A DNA stretch of 64,000 nt from Kribbella pratensis (lineage in GTDB: Bacteria > Actinomycetota > Actinomycetes > Propionibacteriales > Kribbellaceae): assembly GCF_004365355.1 (NCBI RefSeq), contig NZ_SODP01000001.1, positions 248,001 to 312,000 on the forward strand. The letters run 5' to 3'. Shown here one piece after another: positions 1-9,678 of the stretch (positions are counted from its first letter, which is position 1; each line of letters begins with the position of its first letter). The notes below the pieces were generated by a model. The model did not search any database, was not told where the DNA came from, and saw nothing but the letters and a program-made list of their open reading frames with translations. Made by a program: the position numbers and the translations under genes.

Positions 1-714
1 GCTGCCAACTACGCGTCGACAGGAGCCGACCGAGCTCGAGTACGCCGGCCGAGCCGCTCCCGTTGTCGTCCGCACCCGGCGCCGCCGCGGCCGGACCGCC
101 CGCGATGTTGATCGAGTCGAGGTGCGCGGTGACGATCACCAACTGACGATCGCTGCCGACGCCCGTCCGGTCGCCGATCAGGTCGGCCGAGTGGCCCGCG
201 CCGACGGTGACCGGCATCCGGGCCACTTGGTAGCCGAGGGCAACCATTCGGTCGGACGCGAAATCCATCGCCTGGGTGAACGTCGGACTCGACGAATGCC
301 TGGTCGGCAGGCTCGCCAGCCAGGTCAGGTCGTTCTGGTACGACGTCGTGGACACATCGCCGACCAGGTCCGCGACGTCCGGGTCGACCCGCGCCGCAGC
401 GGCCCGCGGGCTGTCGACGACCGTCGTGTTCGGGCGGAGCGTTTCGATCCGCCAGTGCTGGTTGGACCGCCGACGCGGTTTGTCGGCCGACGAGATGACC
501 AGATGCCGGCCGTGATCGAGCAGCGGCGTGACATCGGGGTACTCGTCCTGGAAACTCCGGCCCACCTGTGTGACGAGTAGCAGGCCGGGGACGGTCCGGG
601 AGGCCCGGCCGAGGCGTTGTTCGGCCGGGACCCAGAGGAGGGTCTTCTCCCCGAACCGCGCCGACCGCGCGCCGCCGGCGGCGTCCGCGGTCGGTACGAC
701 GAGATAGCGCACAT
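1..714 (-). CDS. M28-family metallo-aminopeptidase, partial (C-terminus beyond left edge)
   Basis: The frame runs open to the window edge, leaving about 238 N-terminal residues. Near residue 199 it reads VIVTAHLDS and near 217 PGADDNGSGSAG. These match the first zinc ligands (His, then the bridging Asp of the DDN motif) of M28 exopeptidases, which remove N-terminal residues using two zinc ions. Residues 1-125 form a prodomain-like region. The ATG at 714 directly follows the stop of the upstream small gene (TGA then ATG), which implies translational coupling. The N-terminus is MNVRYLVVP, without a hydrophobic signal peptide, although many M28 relatives are secreted. The remaining ligands and the rest of the catalytic fold lie outside the window. 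Confidence 0.85.
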
Positions 715-1008
715 TCATGGTTGGTCCTGCCAAGCAATCTCGAGTCGATCGGGCGCCGAGGACACGATCCGCCCGGTCCCGTCCGGCAGGTGCAGGCGGC
801 CGGCGGTGTCCCAGCGCCCCGGCGGACCGGGGGAGGGGGCGTCGCCGCGGCCGATCTGCAGCGGTACGAACGTCCCGTCCGGGCGGAACTCCACCCCCCG
901 CCGGCCACGGGCCGGCGGGAAGGCGAAGTCGTCGGGCCGGTAGACGCTGATCCCGTCGTGGTCCTCCTCGAAGGAATGCGTCCAGCGTCCGGTCGGCGTG
1001 GTGGTCAG
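715..1008 (-). CDS. Small conserved-looking protein between two metalloproteases; possible CTG start
   Basis: About 97 residues, beginning [16 protein letters not shown] and ending LEIAWQDQP. It is rich in Trp, Asp and Gly-Arg turns, which suggests a small beta-barrel. The family is not recognised. The frame is open far upstream but only as a shadow of the protease gene. The only start at the expected place is CTG at 1008, which overlaps the TGA stop of the protease. The next conventional start is a GTG at 894, which would give only 60 residues and discard the well-formed GRWTHSF segment. The downstream M28 gene follows with no gap, so the three genes look like one operon. A role as partner or inhibitor of the proteases is only a guess. 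Confidence 0.55.
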   Translation of the reverse strand: MTTTPTGRWTHSFEEDHDGISVYRPDDFAFPPARGRRGVEFRPDGTFVPLQIGRGDAPSPGPPGRWDTAGRLHLPDGTGRIVSSAPDRLEIAWQDQP

Positions 1009-3317
1009 ATCTTCACCGCCTGTCCGATCGCGGCGGGGGAGTCCGGGACCGTCAGCTTGAAGTCGCTGATGACCCCGCCGAGGCCTTCGTACCCGGTGAC
1101 CGACGGTCCCCAGGCCGATCCGTCCCACCACTTGTGATACAGCTGCTTGTCGGTGCCGGTGACGAACACGTCGAGCCGGTTGGTGTCCCACGAGACCACG
1201 CGCGGCTCGTCGGTGCAGATCCCGCCCATGTACTCGTACCCCGTGACGCTCGGTCCCCAGGAGGATCCGTCCCACCACTTGTGGTAGAGAGCGGAGTCGG
1301 TTCCGAGCAGGAAGACGTCGAGGCGGTCGGAGCCCCACGAGACCACGGTCGGCGCCGTCGTGCACACGCCGCCCATGTACTCGTAGCCGCTCCACGACGA
1401 GCCGTCCCACCACTTGTGGTAGAGCGCGGAGTCGGTGCCGATGACGAACAGGTCGAGCCGGTTCTCGCCCCACGCCACCACACGCGGTGGTGAGGCGCAG
1501 ACGCCGCCGAGGTACTCGTACCCGTTCCACGACGAGCCGTCCCACCACTTGTGGTAGACCGCGTTGTCGGTCCCGAGGACGAACACGTCCAGCCGATCGG
1601 GGCCCCAGGCAACTACTTCGGGCGGGCTCATGCAGATCCCGCCGAGGTACTCGTAGCCGTTCCAGGACGAGCCGTCCCACCACTTGTGATACAACGCCCG
1701 GTCGGTCCCGAGCACGAAGGCATCCAGGCGGTTCTCACCCCAGGTCGCGAGCCGCGGCGGGCTCATACAGACACCGCCGAGGTATTCGTACCCGGTGACG
1801 GACGGTCCCCAGTTCGAGCCGTCCCACCACTTGTGGTAGAGCGCGTGGTCGGTGCCGAGGACGAACGCGTCCAGCCGGTTCGGGCCCCAGGACGCGACTT
1901 CAGGAGCGCTCATACAGATACCACCCATGTACTCGTAACCGGCGACGGACGGTCCCCAGGCCGATCCGTCCCACCACTTGTGATACATCGCCAGGTCGGT
2001 GCCGAGCACGAACGCGTCCAGCCGGTTCGCGCCCCACGAGACGATCGAGCCGGCCGGTTCCGGCGTACCGGCGGAGCCGAAGACCGGCAGGTCCTTGCGG
2101 ACGGTGTCCAGCGTCGCCTGCATCCGCGCCACCTGGTCGGTGGTGAACATGACCATGCCGCGGTCGTCGGTGTAGTCCATGTAGTCGTAGAACAGGTCGC
2201 CGTTCGGCCCGTTGCTGCACGTGACGTGCGGGAACGTCGGTACGCCGAAGTTCGGGCCGGCCGCGTTCGGGGTGTCGGCACACTCGTCCGTCCCGCTGCA
2301 GCCGGTGCCGTCGTCGCCCCAGATGTGGAACAGGTTCAGGTAGTGCCCGACCTCGTGCGTCGTCGTACGGCCGAGGTCGAACGGCGCCGCCGCCGTACCG
2401 TTCGTGCCGAACCCGCTGTGCAGGATGACCACGCCGTCGGTGTTCGCCGGACCGCCCGGGAACTGCGCGTATCCGAGCAGACCGCCGCCGAGCTGGCAGA
2501 CCCAGATGTTCAGGTAGTGCGCGGGGTCCCACGGATCGATGCCGCCGGTCGCCGACGACTTCACCTTGTCGTCGGTGCCGAAGGTCGCCGTACTGGTCTG
2601 GGTCCGGGTGACACCTGTCGTCGGGTTCCCGTTCGGGTCCTCGGTCGCCAGGAAGAACTCCACCCGCGAGTCCGCAATCAGCCCGCTGAACACACTCGGC
2701 ACGATGCTGGTGTCCGGGTTGGTGGCGCGGTAGTCGCGGTTCAGTACCTCGATCTGGCTGTCGATCTGCGCCTGCGAGATGTTCTGGGCGTTGGTGTTCC
2801 AGACGACATGGATGACACACGGGATGCGAGCGACCCCGGTGAAACGCTCCTCGCGGGAGACGTAGACCATCGTCGCGGTTTCGAGCGCCGACCGTGCCGC
2901 GGCGTACGACGGATCGGTCGACAGGAGTCTGCGGTGTACATCCATGACGCCGCACTGCCTGCGGTTCGGGAGCTCGGTCTGACCGCCGGTCGCGCCGCTC
3001 ATACCGGCACCACTGGCCTTGCCGCCGCCCGTCATCCCCGCGCCCGCAGGCGATCCGCCGGCGTTCATGTCGGCCGCGGGCGATCCGCCGCCGGCCATGT
3101 CGGCTGCCGGTGATCCGCCGCCGCCCATGTCTGCCGCGGGTGATCCGCCGCCGCTCATCGTCGTACTGCTCGAGGCCGGTGCCCCGGTCATCGGCATGCC
3201 GTCCGCCGCGGGCTGTCCGTTCGCGGCGTGCCCGTTCTGCTCGGTCGCCGGTGCTTCACCCGGCATCCGGTCGTCGTCCCGGTGCTTGTCCGCTCGCCCG
3301 TTGGCCTTTCTCGGCAT
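1005..3317 (-). CDS. M43-family zinc metalloprotease with C-terminal seven-repeat propeller
   Basis: 770 residues from the ATG at 3317, which has a purine-rich GGAAGGGGGAGAG ribosome-binding site. Residues 1-105 are low complexity, with several [13 protein letters not shown] repeats. The peptidase domain (about 120-410) has the metzincin zinc motif [11 protein letters not shown] at 321-331 and a later YMDY Met-turn, as in M43 (pappalysin/cytophagalysin-like) enzymes. From about 424 there are seven repeats of 44-50 residues with the cores [10 protein letters not shown] and [10 protein letters not shown]. These are characteristic of PLL-like/DUF346 sugar-binding beta-propellers. Likely role: protease tethered to glycans. 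No signal peptide or membrane segment is visible at the N-terminus. A GTG or ATG further upstream is possible but lies beyond the good ribosome-binding site. Confidence 0.88.
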   Translation of the reverse strand: MPRKANGRADKHRDDDRMPGEAPATEQNGHAANGQPAADGMPMTGAPASSSTTMSGGGSPAADMGGGGSPAADMAGGGSPAADMNAGGSPAGAGMTGGGKASGAGMSGATGGQTELPNRRQCGVMDVHRRLLSTDPSYAAARSALETATMVYVSREERFTGVARIPCVIHVVWNTNAQNISQAQIDSQIEVLNRDYRATNPDTSIVPSVFSGLIADSRVEFFLATEDPNGNPTTGVTRTQTSTATFGTDDKVKSSATGGIDPWDPAHYLNIWVCQLGGGLLGYAQFPGGPANTDGVVILHSGFGTNGTAAAPFDLGRTTTHEVGHYLNLFHIWGDDGTGCSGTDECADTPNAAGPNFGVPTFPHVTCSNGPNGDLFYDYMDYTDDRGMVMFTTDQVARMQATLDTVRKDLPVFGSAGTPEPAGSIVSWGANRLDAFVLGTDLAMYHKWWDGSAWGPSVAGYEYMGGICMSAPEVASWGPNRLDAFVLGTDHALYHKWWDGSNWGPSVTGYEYLGGVCMSPPRLATWGENRLDAFVLGTDRALYHKWWDGSSWNGYEYLGGICMSPPEVVAWGPDRLDVFVLGTDNAVYHKWWDGSSWNGYEYLGGVCASPPRVVAWGENRLDLFVIGTDSALYHKWWDGSSWSGYEYMGGVCTTAPTVVSWGSDRLDVFLLGTDSALYHKWWDGSSWGPSVTGYEYMGGICTDEPRVVSWDTNRLDVFVTGTDKQLYHKWWDGSAWGPSVTGYEGLGGVISDFKLTVPDSPAAIGQAVKI

Positions 3318-3559
3318 CTCTCCCCCTTCCGGCGGGGGCGCACGGGCAGGTCGACGTGCGCGCGCCGAACCGAGAAGATTCACCCCCAGCGCACCCCTCG
3401 ACCGAAGACGGTCCCTACCGCCTTCCCCCACCGAACAGTCGGCCCCCAAGTCCCTGTTCTGCGTTTCACCTTGCTCCGTTCACCGCGCGCACACAACCCT
3501 TCGTGGCAAGACTTTCGGATCTGTCCGGCCTCGATTTGTCTACAGTGCAGGATTGACCT

Positions 3560-4102
3560 ATGCAGCGTGAGAAGTCGGTCCCGTTCGAGGTGCGTGCGCA
3601 TCGTGGGTTGATCTCGGTCCGGGTGGTGCCGAACGACGACCCATGGGCCTCGGGGCACCAACTCGTCGCACCCGATCTGAACGCCGAGGCGTTCCGCGGT
3701 TTCCCGATCTGCACGGCGTCGATCAGGTACCACGGACGCGGCATCAACGCGATCATGGGCTGGATCCAGGTCGTCTCACGTGGCTCCGAGGTATCGGTCG
3801 ACCTCGCGCCGAACCTGGACGCAACCGATCCGTTCTACGCGTACGGCTATCTACCGACGTTCTTCGACGCCCCCGCGAACCCCGACCACCCCGACGGCAC
3901 GTGGCGCGCCGACACATTCCTCGTTGTCGTACCCGACGTGATCCGCTCCCATCACGTCGTCCCGATAGCCGCCTTCACCTGGGGCTACGAACTACGCTCC
4001 GGCCGCCCCACGCTCCTCGACGTCGCCGCCCTACCATCCGCAGACTGGGCCGGCCACCGCAACCTCCTCACAACAAAACACCCAACCTGGACGTTCGCCT
4101 AG
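3560..4102 (+). CDS. Hypothetical protein, 180 aa
   Basis: Starts MQREKSVPFEVRAHRG and ends HPTWTFA. It has an even composition with many Trp, Tyr and Pro residues and no membrane segment or signal peptide. Codon use is normal for the neighbourhood, with strong GC at third positions. I do not recognise the family. It is divergent from the M43 protease gene across about 240 bp that may hold both promoters, and its stop overlaps the stop of the convergent GNAT gene by 4 bp. Confidence 0.75.
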   Translation: MQREKSVPFEVRAHRGLISVRVVPNDDPWASGHQLVAPDLNAEAFRGFPICTASIRYHGRGINAIMGWIQVVSRGSEVSVDLAPNLDATDPFYAYGYLPTFFDAPANPDHPDGTWRADTFLVVVPDVIRSHHVVPIAAFTWGYELRSGRPTLLDVAALPSADWAGHRNLLTTKHPTWTFA

Positions 4103-5073
4103 AGGCTCCGTTCCCAGATCGTCCGTTGCGCAACCGGGCGGAACCCGAGCTTGGCGTTGACCGCGATCATCGGGCCGTTCTCCGGCGCGTTCCAGGTATG
4201 CAGCACGGCAGGACCGGCTTGAATCGCCCGCAGGTTCGGCGCCTTCACGGCGATACCCAGCCCGTTGCCGCGGTGCGTACGACGTACGTAGGTGTCGTAC
4301 TGGTTGAGGCGCTCCGGGGTCTCCGGCGTACCGCCCATCTGCGTGTACGCCGCAAGCTCGCCGGACGCGGTGTGCACGGCGGCCGTGGTGTAGGTGAACC
4401 GTCCTTGGGCCACGCGGCGGGCCTCAGCGTCCCGCACGAGCTCAGGCGTCCACCGCACCGGCTCGTCCGTCCGATCGCCGGTCGGCACGTCCTCACTCAT
4501 CCCGCTCAACAACTCCACAAACTGCTCGAGCCACTCATCCGGCACCTGCTCACGCCACTGCACCAACTCGTAGCCGTCGACAGGCTGCTCCAACGCCGTC
4601 ACGTCGATCGGCAACTCCACGACCTGATGCAGCTCCGCGTGCTTCTTCTCGAACCCTCGAGCCCGAGCGAACGCCGTCCCAGCACTCTCACCGGTCACCG
4701 GATCGCCCGCAACGTTGGTCCCGGAAACAATCCGTCGTCCCTCGGCCCGCACCCGTTCCACCGCCACCTGGAGCAGCCGACTCCCCACCCCTTGCCGCCT
4801 GAACTCCGGCACCACGGCGAGCTCCACGTCCACCGTGTCGGTATTTCCCACCAACCACCAATCCAGCCAAGCCACCCCGAGCCAGGCGTCCCCCTCGACT
4901 ACTCCGATCCCCTCAGCTCGCACATCAGCATGGGTCCCGGCCATCAAAACCCGAGCCTCCTCCACCCCCAACCCGACCGGAAACTCCAGCTCCTCCCGCC
5001 GGACCCCGAACTTCACGTCATAGAACCGCCTGAACAGCTCAGGATCCCGCCCATCAACCCAAACAATCTCCAC
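4099..5073 (-). CDS. Tandem-domain GNAT acetyltransferase
   Basis: 324 residues with two GNAT folds. The N-terminal domain (about 1-155) carries VVPEFRRQGVGSRLL, a classic acetyl-CoA pyrophosphate-binding motif A. The C-terminal domain (about 160-324) has the weaker HRGNGLGIAVK motif. Two-domain GNATs of this type (relatives of Eis-like and mycothiol-synthase-like proteins) transfer acetyl groups from acetyl-CoA to amines; the substrate cannot be read here. The end MIAVNAKLGFRPV followed by QRTIWE is a typical GNAT terminus. It is a single gene, convergent with the upstream hypothetical. Confidence 0.85.
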   Translation of the reverse strand: MEIVWVDGRDPELFRRFYDVKFGVRREELEFPVGLGVEEARVLMAGTHADVRAEGIGVVEGDAWLGVAWLDWWLVGNTDTVDVELAVVPEFRRQGVGSRLLQVAVERVRAEGRRIVSGTNVAGDPVTGESAGTAFARARGFEKKHAELHQVVELPIDVTALEQPVDGYELVQWREQVPDEWLEQFVELLSGMSEDVPTGDRTDEPVRWTPELVRDAEARRVAQGRFTYTTAAVHTASGELAAYTQMGGTPETPERLNQYDTYVRRTHRGNGLGIAVKAPNLRAIQAGPAVLHTWNAPENGPMIAVNAKLGFRPVAQRTIWERSL

Positions 5074-5146
5074 GCAGGCACCCTAGGCGCGCGAGGGCGT
5101 GACGGTCCCCGGAATTAGCTGCAGGCGATCCGCGCGAAGGCTCGAT

Positions 5147-6025
5147 TCAGTGGTGGGGGCGGAGGGCGCGGTTGGCGGCGGGTTCGGCTATTGAGGTGCG
5201 GAAGGGGTGGGCGGGGTAGACGCCCAGCAGGCGGACCTCGACGGAGAAGAAGGCGAGTTCTTCCAACGCCAGGGCGACGTTCGGGTCCTCGGGGTGGCCT
5301 TCGATGTCGGCGTAGAACTGGGTGGCGAAGAACATGCCGCCGAGTTGGTAGGACTCCAGCTTGGTCATGTTCACGCTGTTGGTGGCGAATCCGCCCAGAG
5401 CCTTGTAGAGCGCAGCCGACACGTTCCGTACGCGGTACACGAAGCTGGTGATCACGGGGCCCGAGCCGACCGGCGGCACCTCCGGCTCGCGGGAGAGCAC
5501 GAGGAAGCGGGTCGTGTTGTGGTGCTCGTCCTCGACGTCGGACGCGAGCGTCTCGAGCCCGTACAGCTCGGCCGCCGCCCGCGGAGAGAGCGACGCCACC
5601 GTCGGGTCACCCAATTCAGCGACCTCACGGGCCGCGCCGGCGGTGTCATCCGCGACGACAGTCGACCAGCCGTGCTCCCGGATGATCTTCCGGCACTGCC
5701 CGAGCGCGTGGACGTGGCTGCGAACGGTCCGGATCTGGTCCAGCGTCGTACCAGGAGTCCCCAGCAACTGGAAGTGGATCGGCAGGAAGTACTCGCCGAC
5801 GATGTGCAGCCCGGACTCGGGCAGCAGGTGGTGGATGTCCGCGACCCGGCCGGCGATCGAGTTGTCCACCGGGATCATCGCGAGCCCGGCGCGCCCGCTG
5901 CTCACGGCCTCGAGCGCGTCCTCGAACGTCGTACAAGGCAGTTGCTCGCGGTCCGGGAACATCTCGGTGCAGGCCATCGCTGAATTCGCGCCTGGCTCAC
6001 CCTGATAAGCGATCGGTCCGTCCAC
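5147..6025 (-). CDS. pheA: Prephenate dehydratase
   Basis: 292 residues. The catalytic PDT domain (1-180) begins IAYQGEPGANS and contains VDNSIAGRV and the NTTRF motif near residues 170-174, whose Thr is needed for decarboxylation and dehydration of prephenate to phenylpyruvate in phenylalanine synthesis. An ACT domain follows (about 192-272), with ALYKALGGFATNSVNMTKLESYQ. Where most enzymes have ESRP for allosteric phenylalanine binding, this one has ESYQ, a variant known in one branch of monofunctional PDTs, so feedback control may differ. The end RTSIAEPAANRALRPHH is unstructured. It is monofunctional, with no chorismate mutase domain. Confidence 0.95.
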   Translation of the reverse strand: MDGPIAYQGEPGANSAMACTEMFPDREQLPCTTFEDALEAVSSGRAGLAMIPVDNSIAGRVADIHHLLPESGLHIVGEYFLPIHFQLLGTPGTTLDQIRTVRSHVHALGQCRKIIREHGWSTVVADDTAGAAREVAELGDPTVASLSPRAAAELYGLETLASDVEDEHHNTTRFLVLSREPEVPPVGSGPVITSFVYRVRNVSAALYKALGGFATNSVNMTKLESYQLGGMFFATQFYADIEGHPEDPNVALALEELAFFSVEVRLLGVYPAHPFRTSIAEPAANRALRPHH

Positions 6026-6064
6026 GATCTACCAGCCTAGACCCACCGCATCTCACCAGCCGGA

Positions 6065-6862
6065 TCAGGTGTCCGTCTTACGGACCTTCTCCGGTGCCCC
6101 GGTGACCGCGCGACCCTCGAGCGCCTTCGCCTTCGTGGCGTACATGTCGATGTATTCCTGCCCCGACAACTCCATGATCTTGTACATGATCTCGTCGGTC
6201 ACCGCGCGCAGGATGAGCCGATCGCTCTCCATCCCTTCGTACCGCGAGAAGTCCAGCGGCTCGCCGAACTTCACCGTCGGCGAAGCGAACGACGCGACGA
6301 CCTTCCCGGGCGGAGCCACCACATCCGTCCCGATCACCCCGCACGGGATGACCGGCACCTTCGCCTCCAGCGCGAGCCGGGCCACGCCGGTTCGCCCCTT
6401 GTACAGCCGCCCGTCGTGCGACCGTGTCCCCTCCGGGTAGATCCCGAACAGCTCGCCGCGCTCCAGCACCTTCATCCCGGCCCGCATCGCGCCCTCGGAC
6501 GCCGACCCGCCGGAGCGGTCGATCGGCACCTGGCCGGTGCCCTTGAAGAACCCGCGCTGGAACCGGCCCTTGATCCCGGCCCCGGTGAAGTAGTCGGACT
6601 TCGCGACGAACGTGACCCGGCGGCGCAGCGCCAGCGGCATGAAGATCCAGTCGGAGTACGAGAGGTGGTTGCTGGCGATGATCGCCGCGCCGGTGGCCGG
6701 GATGTTCTCGGCGCCGAGCACATTCGGCCGGAAGATGCGCTTGACCGGCGGACCGACCAGCACGTTCTTCAGCACCCAGTAGATGCCCTTGCCGTCGCCG
6801 TCGCCGGCATCCACGACCGCAGGGTCCGGCTCGCGCCGCGGCGACTGTGCCGGTTCCGTCAT
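6065..6862 (-). CDS. 1-acyl-sn-glycerol-3-phosphate acyltransferase family protein (PlsC-like)
   Basis: 265 residues with the acyltransferase signature NHLSYSD at 65-71 (catalytic His and Asp of HX4D) and the glycerol-phosphate-binding block YPEGTRS at 142-148. Enzymes of this family transfer a fatty acyl group from acyl-ACP or acyl-CoA to lysophosphatidate at the membrane face. The N-terminal 25 residues are acidic and disordered. There is no strong transmembrane helix, so it is probably a peripheral membrane protein. It follows pheA on the same strand with 39 bp between, but the pairing has no obvious metabolic logic. Confidence 0.9.
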   Translation of the reverse strand: MTEPAQSPRREPDPAVVDAGDGDGKGIYWVLKNVLVGPPVKRIFRPNVLGAENIPATGAAIIASNHLSYSDWIFMPLALRRRVTFVAKSDYFTGAGIKGRFQRGFFKGTGQVPIDRSGGSASEGAMRAGMKVLERGELFGIYPEGTRSHDGRLYKGRTGVARLALEAKVPVIPCGVIGTDVVAPPGKVVASFASPTVKFGEPLDFSRYEGMESDRLILRAVTDEIMYKIMELSGQEYIDMYATKAKALEGRAVTGAPEKVRKTDT

Positions 6863-6944
6863 CGGATTCCTTCCTCACGCGTTCCCCGAACCTTCATGAT
6901 GCCGTACGGCAACCCGGATGGGGATCAGCCAACCCGGATGCGGA

Positions 6945-7439
6945 TCAATCGCCCTGGGCAGGCCTGAAGTGTGCCTTGACGTCGGGGCGGTTGGCGAGGA
7001 CGAAGGTGGTGATCAGCACCACGATCTGGAGGCCCTGGCCGATGCTCATCCAGACCGGATTCTGGCCGGACGCGATGTAGTACACGTTGAGCACGGTGAC
7101 CACGATCGCCACGACCCGGATCCGCCGGTACGACGAGCGCCTGCCGTGCCGCAGCCCTCTGATGATGCGCAGGTAGACGAGCAGGACGATCAGCGCCGTG
7201 ATCGGCCGCGACCACAGCGCCCACGACAGGCTGGTCCGGACCTGGTCCCGGACGGCGGGATCGGGTGAGTCGTGGTTCGGGGCATGGGCGAACTGGTAGT
7301 TGAGGACGCTGTGGTGGAAGACGGCGACGAGTACCGCGATCAGGATGCTCAGGCCGAGGTAGATCGCCACCAGGCGGATCACCGGACGCATCACTCGTTC
7401 CCGTTCGACGGCGATGGTGTCCTCAGTTGGATTGGTCAT
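6945..7439 (-). CDS. Small integral membrane protein, function unknown
   Basis: 164 residues with four hydrophobic segments: LVAIYLGLSILIAVLVAVF, PITALIVLLVYLRII, VVAIVVTVLNVYYIA and LQIVVLITTFVLA. Charged loops contain several Arg residues, and the tail RPDVKAHFRPAQGD is cytoplasmic-like. It resembles the many uncharacterised small polytopic proteins of actinobacteria. No catalytic motif was seen. It is a single gene upstream of the plsC-like gene, on the same strand with an 82-bp gap. Confidence 0.75.
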   Translation of the reverse strand: MTNPTEDTIAVERERVMRPVIRLVAIYLGLSILIAVLVAVFHHSVLNYQFAHAPNHDSPDPAVRDQVRTSLSWALWSRPITALIVLLVYLRIIRGLRHGRRSSYRRIRVVAIVVTVLNVYYIASGQNPVWMSIGQGLQIVVLITTFVLANRPDVKAHFRPAQGD

Positions 7440-7520
7440 GAATGCAAGTTAGTGCCGGCCCCGGGGCATCGAGCTCGGTCGCCACGCGGAAGCCGCTGAC
7501 ATCGCGACGTACTGCTTCGT

Positions 7521-8070
7521 AAGTTTCTGATCACACCGTCGCCCAGATGGGGGAGTTCCGCGAGCAGCTCGACAAGGACCTGAACATCCTCTGGAGCATC
7601 GAGCCGTTCAAGTCGTACCCGCCTCCAACCAGCAGATCCTTGCTATCGACAACAGCGATACGTGCGGCGGAGCGGGCGGGACGTATGCGACCGCGTCCGG
7701 CGGGGCAACGCGCTCTCGGCCCTCATCACGCCGCACGAACTCGGCCATTCGCACGGTGGGCTCCAAGACGAAGACGACTACTACGCCCGCGGCGACCGCG
7801 GCGCGCAGGCCGACAGATGTGTCCCTGCCGTTCAAGTTCACCGCCGAGGACACCGAGATCGATCAGCTCGTCTACGGCAAGCTCGGCGTACCGCGGGTCG
7901 TGCCGTGGGACGACGTACCGCCCGGGTACGGGCGTCATCAGATCGAGTTCCGCGCTATCGATGCCCCCGGCAACATCGCGAGCTGCCGAGCCAACGCTTC
8001 GGAACCGACCAACCTCCAGGCGCCGAACAAGGTGTCGGGCCCCCGAGCCGGGCAGTGCGCGAAGCTCTGA
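7521..8070 (+). pseudogene. Frameshifted remnant of an M64-family metallopeptidase
   Basis: Three pieces of one protein lie in different frames. First comes MGEFREQLDKDLNILWSIEP and FKSY (from 7547). Next, in another frame, AIDNSDTCGGAGGTYATASG (about 7632-7705). Then, in a third frame, NALSALITPHELGHSHGG and LQDEDDYYARG (about 7707-7790). HELGHSxGGLQDEYxYY is the zinc-binding signature of M64 (IgA-protease-like) metallopeptidases. A further frame from about 7800 to 8070 encodes a conserved-looking tail with FTAEDTEIDQLVYGKLGVPR and RHQIEFRAIDAPGNIA. At least two frameshifts and the lack of an N-terminal half make it non-functional unless the sequence is wrong at several places. Confidence 0.75.
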
Positions 8071-8171
8071 GCCGAGCAGACATGGACGTGAGTTTCGCCG
8101 ACATGTCCCCGGCAGCGCGGTTCTCATAACTTTCTGAGCGCGGGGAGTTCCCGCCGTACAGAAGGAGTGAG

Positions 8172-8678
8172 ATGAACGGACTGCGGGTGGCGTCCCTGAT
8201 GGCGGCCACGATGACAACCGGTCTGGTGGCCGGTGTCTATGCGATCTATGCGAACGCGTTCATGCCCGGTCTGGCGAAGACCGACGACAAGACCTTCGTC
8301 GGGGCGTTCACGGCGGTGGACCGGGCGATCGTGAACCCACTCTTCCTCGGCCTGGGCTTCCTGGGCGCGGCGCTGTTCACGGTGCTCGCCGGACTACTCA
8401 GCCTCAAGGAGAAGGCGCTGCCGTGGATCGCGGTCGCGTTCGTGCTGTACCTGGTCACGATCATCGTCACGATCGCGGTGAATGTCCCCCTGAACGACGC
8501 CCTGAAGGCCGTCGGCGACCCCGCGACCATCGACGTCGCGGCAGCCCGAGCGGCCTTCGACGAATCCAGATGGGTCGCCTTCAACCTGCTCCGCACGATC
8601 CTCGCCCTGGTCTCCTTCGGCCTCCTCGGCTGGGCGTTGTACCTGACCGGCAAGTCCGCCGCTCAGCCGTCGGGATGA
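8172..8678 (+). CDS. DUF1772 (anthrone-oxygenase-like) membrane protein
   Basis: 168 residues with four membrane helices. The order is a first helix with TTGLVAGVYAIYANAFMPGL, helices around VNPLFLGLGFLGAALF and WIAVAFVLYLVTIIVTIAVN, then a polar stretch NVPLNDALKAVGDP, and a last helix. The NVPLND segment and the Arg-Trp in DESRWVAFN are typical of DUF1772, a family that includes anthrone oxygenases and noxB-like proteins. The substrate is unknown. It has a good GAAGGAG ribosome-binding site six bases before the ATG and lies just downstream of the M64 pseudogene. Confidence 0.8.
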   Translation: MNGLRVASLMAATMTTGLVAGVYAIYANAFMPGLAKTDDKTFVGAFTAVDRAIVNPLFLGLGFLGAALFTVLAGLLSLKEKALPWIAVAFVLYLVTIIVTIAVNVPLNDALKAVGDPATIDVAAARAAFDESRWVAFNLLRTILALVSFGLLGWALYLTGKSAAQPSG

Positions 8679-8696
8679 TTTTGAGAGACTGTCCCC

Positions 8697-9524
8697 GTGC
8701 CACCAGTTCAAGCTCCGCCCTCGCAGCAGCTCCCCGCGGTCCAGAAACTCCGGGTGAGGTTCGCCAAGCGGGGACGGCTGCGATTCACCTCACACCGCGA
8801 CTTCCAGCGGGCGTTCGAGCGCGCCGTCCGGCGGGCCGAGCTGCCGGTGGCGTTCTCGCACGGCTTCAGCCCGCACCCGAAGATCTCGTACGCCGGTGCC
8901 GCGCCGACCGGAGCCGCCTCCGAAGCGGAGTACCTGGAGATTTCGCTCACACACGAGCGGGACGCCGACGAGGTGCGGGCCGCGCTCGACGAGGCGTTGC
9001 CGCCGGGGCTCGACGTACTCGAGGTGGTCGTCGCCGGGCCGGGGTCGCTGGCCGAGCGGCTGGAGGCCAGCGAGTGGCGGATCGCGTTACCGGGGGTGGA
9101 TCCCGAGGTGGCCGGAGCCGCGGTGGAGGCCTTCCTGGCTCGGGAGGAAATTCTGGTCGAGCGCATGACCAAACGAGGGGTTCGTTCGTTCGACTGTCGG
9201 GCTGCCGTTCTCCGACTCACCGTCGCGAGTGAACCGGGGCCGGTTGAGACGTGTGCGATACTGCAAGTGGTGTTACGGCACGGAACCCCGGCCGTGAGAC
9301 CCGACGACGTTCTCGCCGGCGCGCTCGAGGTAGCGACGCTCCCGGTGACGGGCCCGGCTCTTTTGACCAGGCTCGCCCAGGGCCCGCTCACCACGGACAC
9401 CGGCACGGTGGAAGACCCGCTCGCTCGTGACCGCGACGCCAACCAGGCGACCGCGACCGGCCAGGCAGATCCTCACCAGACGCACACAGCGGAGGGCGAC
9501 GCCGCCGCTCCCTCTGTGCCCTGA
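8697..9524 (+). CDS. DUF2344 / TIGR03936 radical-SAM-associated protein
   Basis: 275 residues from a GTG. The core KLRVRFAKRGRLRFTSHRDF followed by PVAFSHGFSPHPKISYAGA is the hallmark of DUF2344. The family normally occurs fused to, or directly after, a cobalamin-binding radical SAM protein (TIGR03960) and next to rne. Here rne does follow, but the gene directly upstream is a DUF1772 gene and no radical SAM gene is in the window. The last 45 residues are acidic, Thr-rich and disordered. It is thought to take part in RNA or cofactor modification, but no activity is established. Confidence 0.85.
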   Translation: MPPVQAPPSQQLPAVQKLRVRFAKRGRLRFTSHRDFQRAFERAVRRAELPVAFSHGFSPHPKISYAGAAPTGAASEAEYLEISLTHERDADEVRAALDEALPPGLDVLEVVVAGPGSLAERLEASEWRIALPGVDPEVAGAAVEAFLAREEILVERMTKRGVRSFDCRAAVLRLTVASEPGPVETCAILQVVLRHGTPAVRPDDVLAGALEVATLPVTGPALLTRLAQGPLTTDTGTVEDPLARDRDANQATATGQADPHQTHTAEGDAAAPSVP

Positions 9525-9678
9525 GCGCGGGCGGAGCGGATCCAGCAGGCTTCCGCCACGCGGCGGCCCCGGGAAGATTTCCGGGCCATGCGCGGCGAAC
9601 CGTGACCGCCTTGTGGCCGCGCCGGACCCGTGACAGGGGTCGCAGGATGCGCCGGAGGGCTTGAGGAGACCGCACTAC

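Noticed and set aside
1052..1683. Repetitive open frames inside the propeller region
   Set aside because: They are shadows created by the seven coding repeats of the M43 protease.
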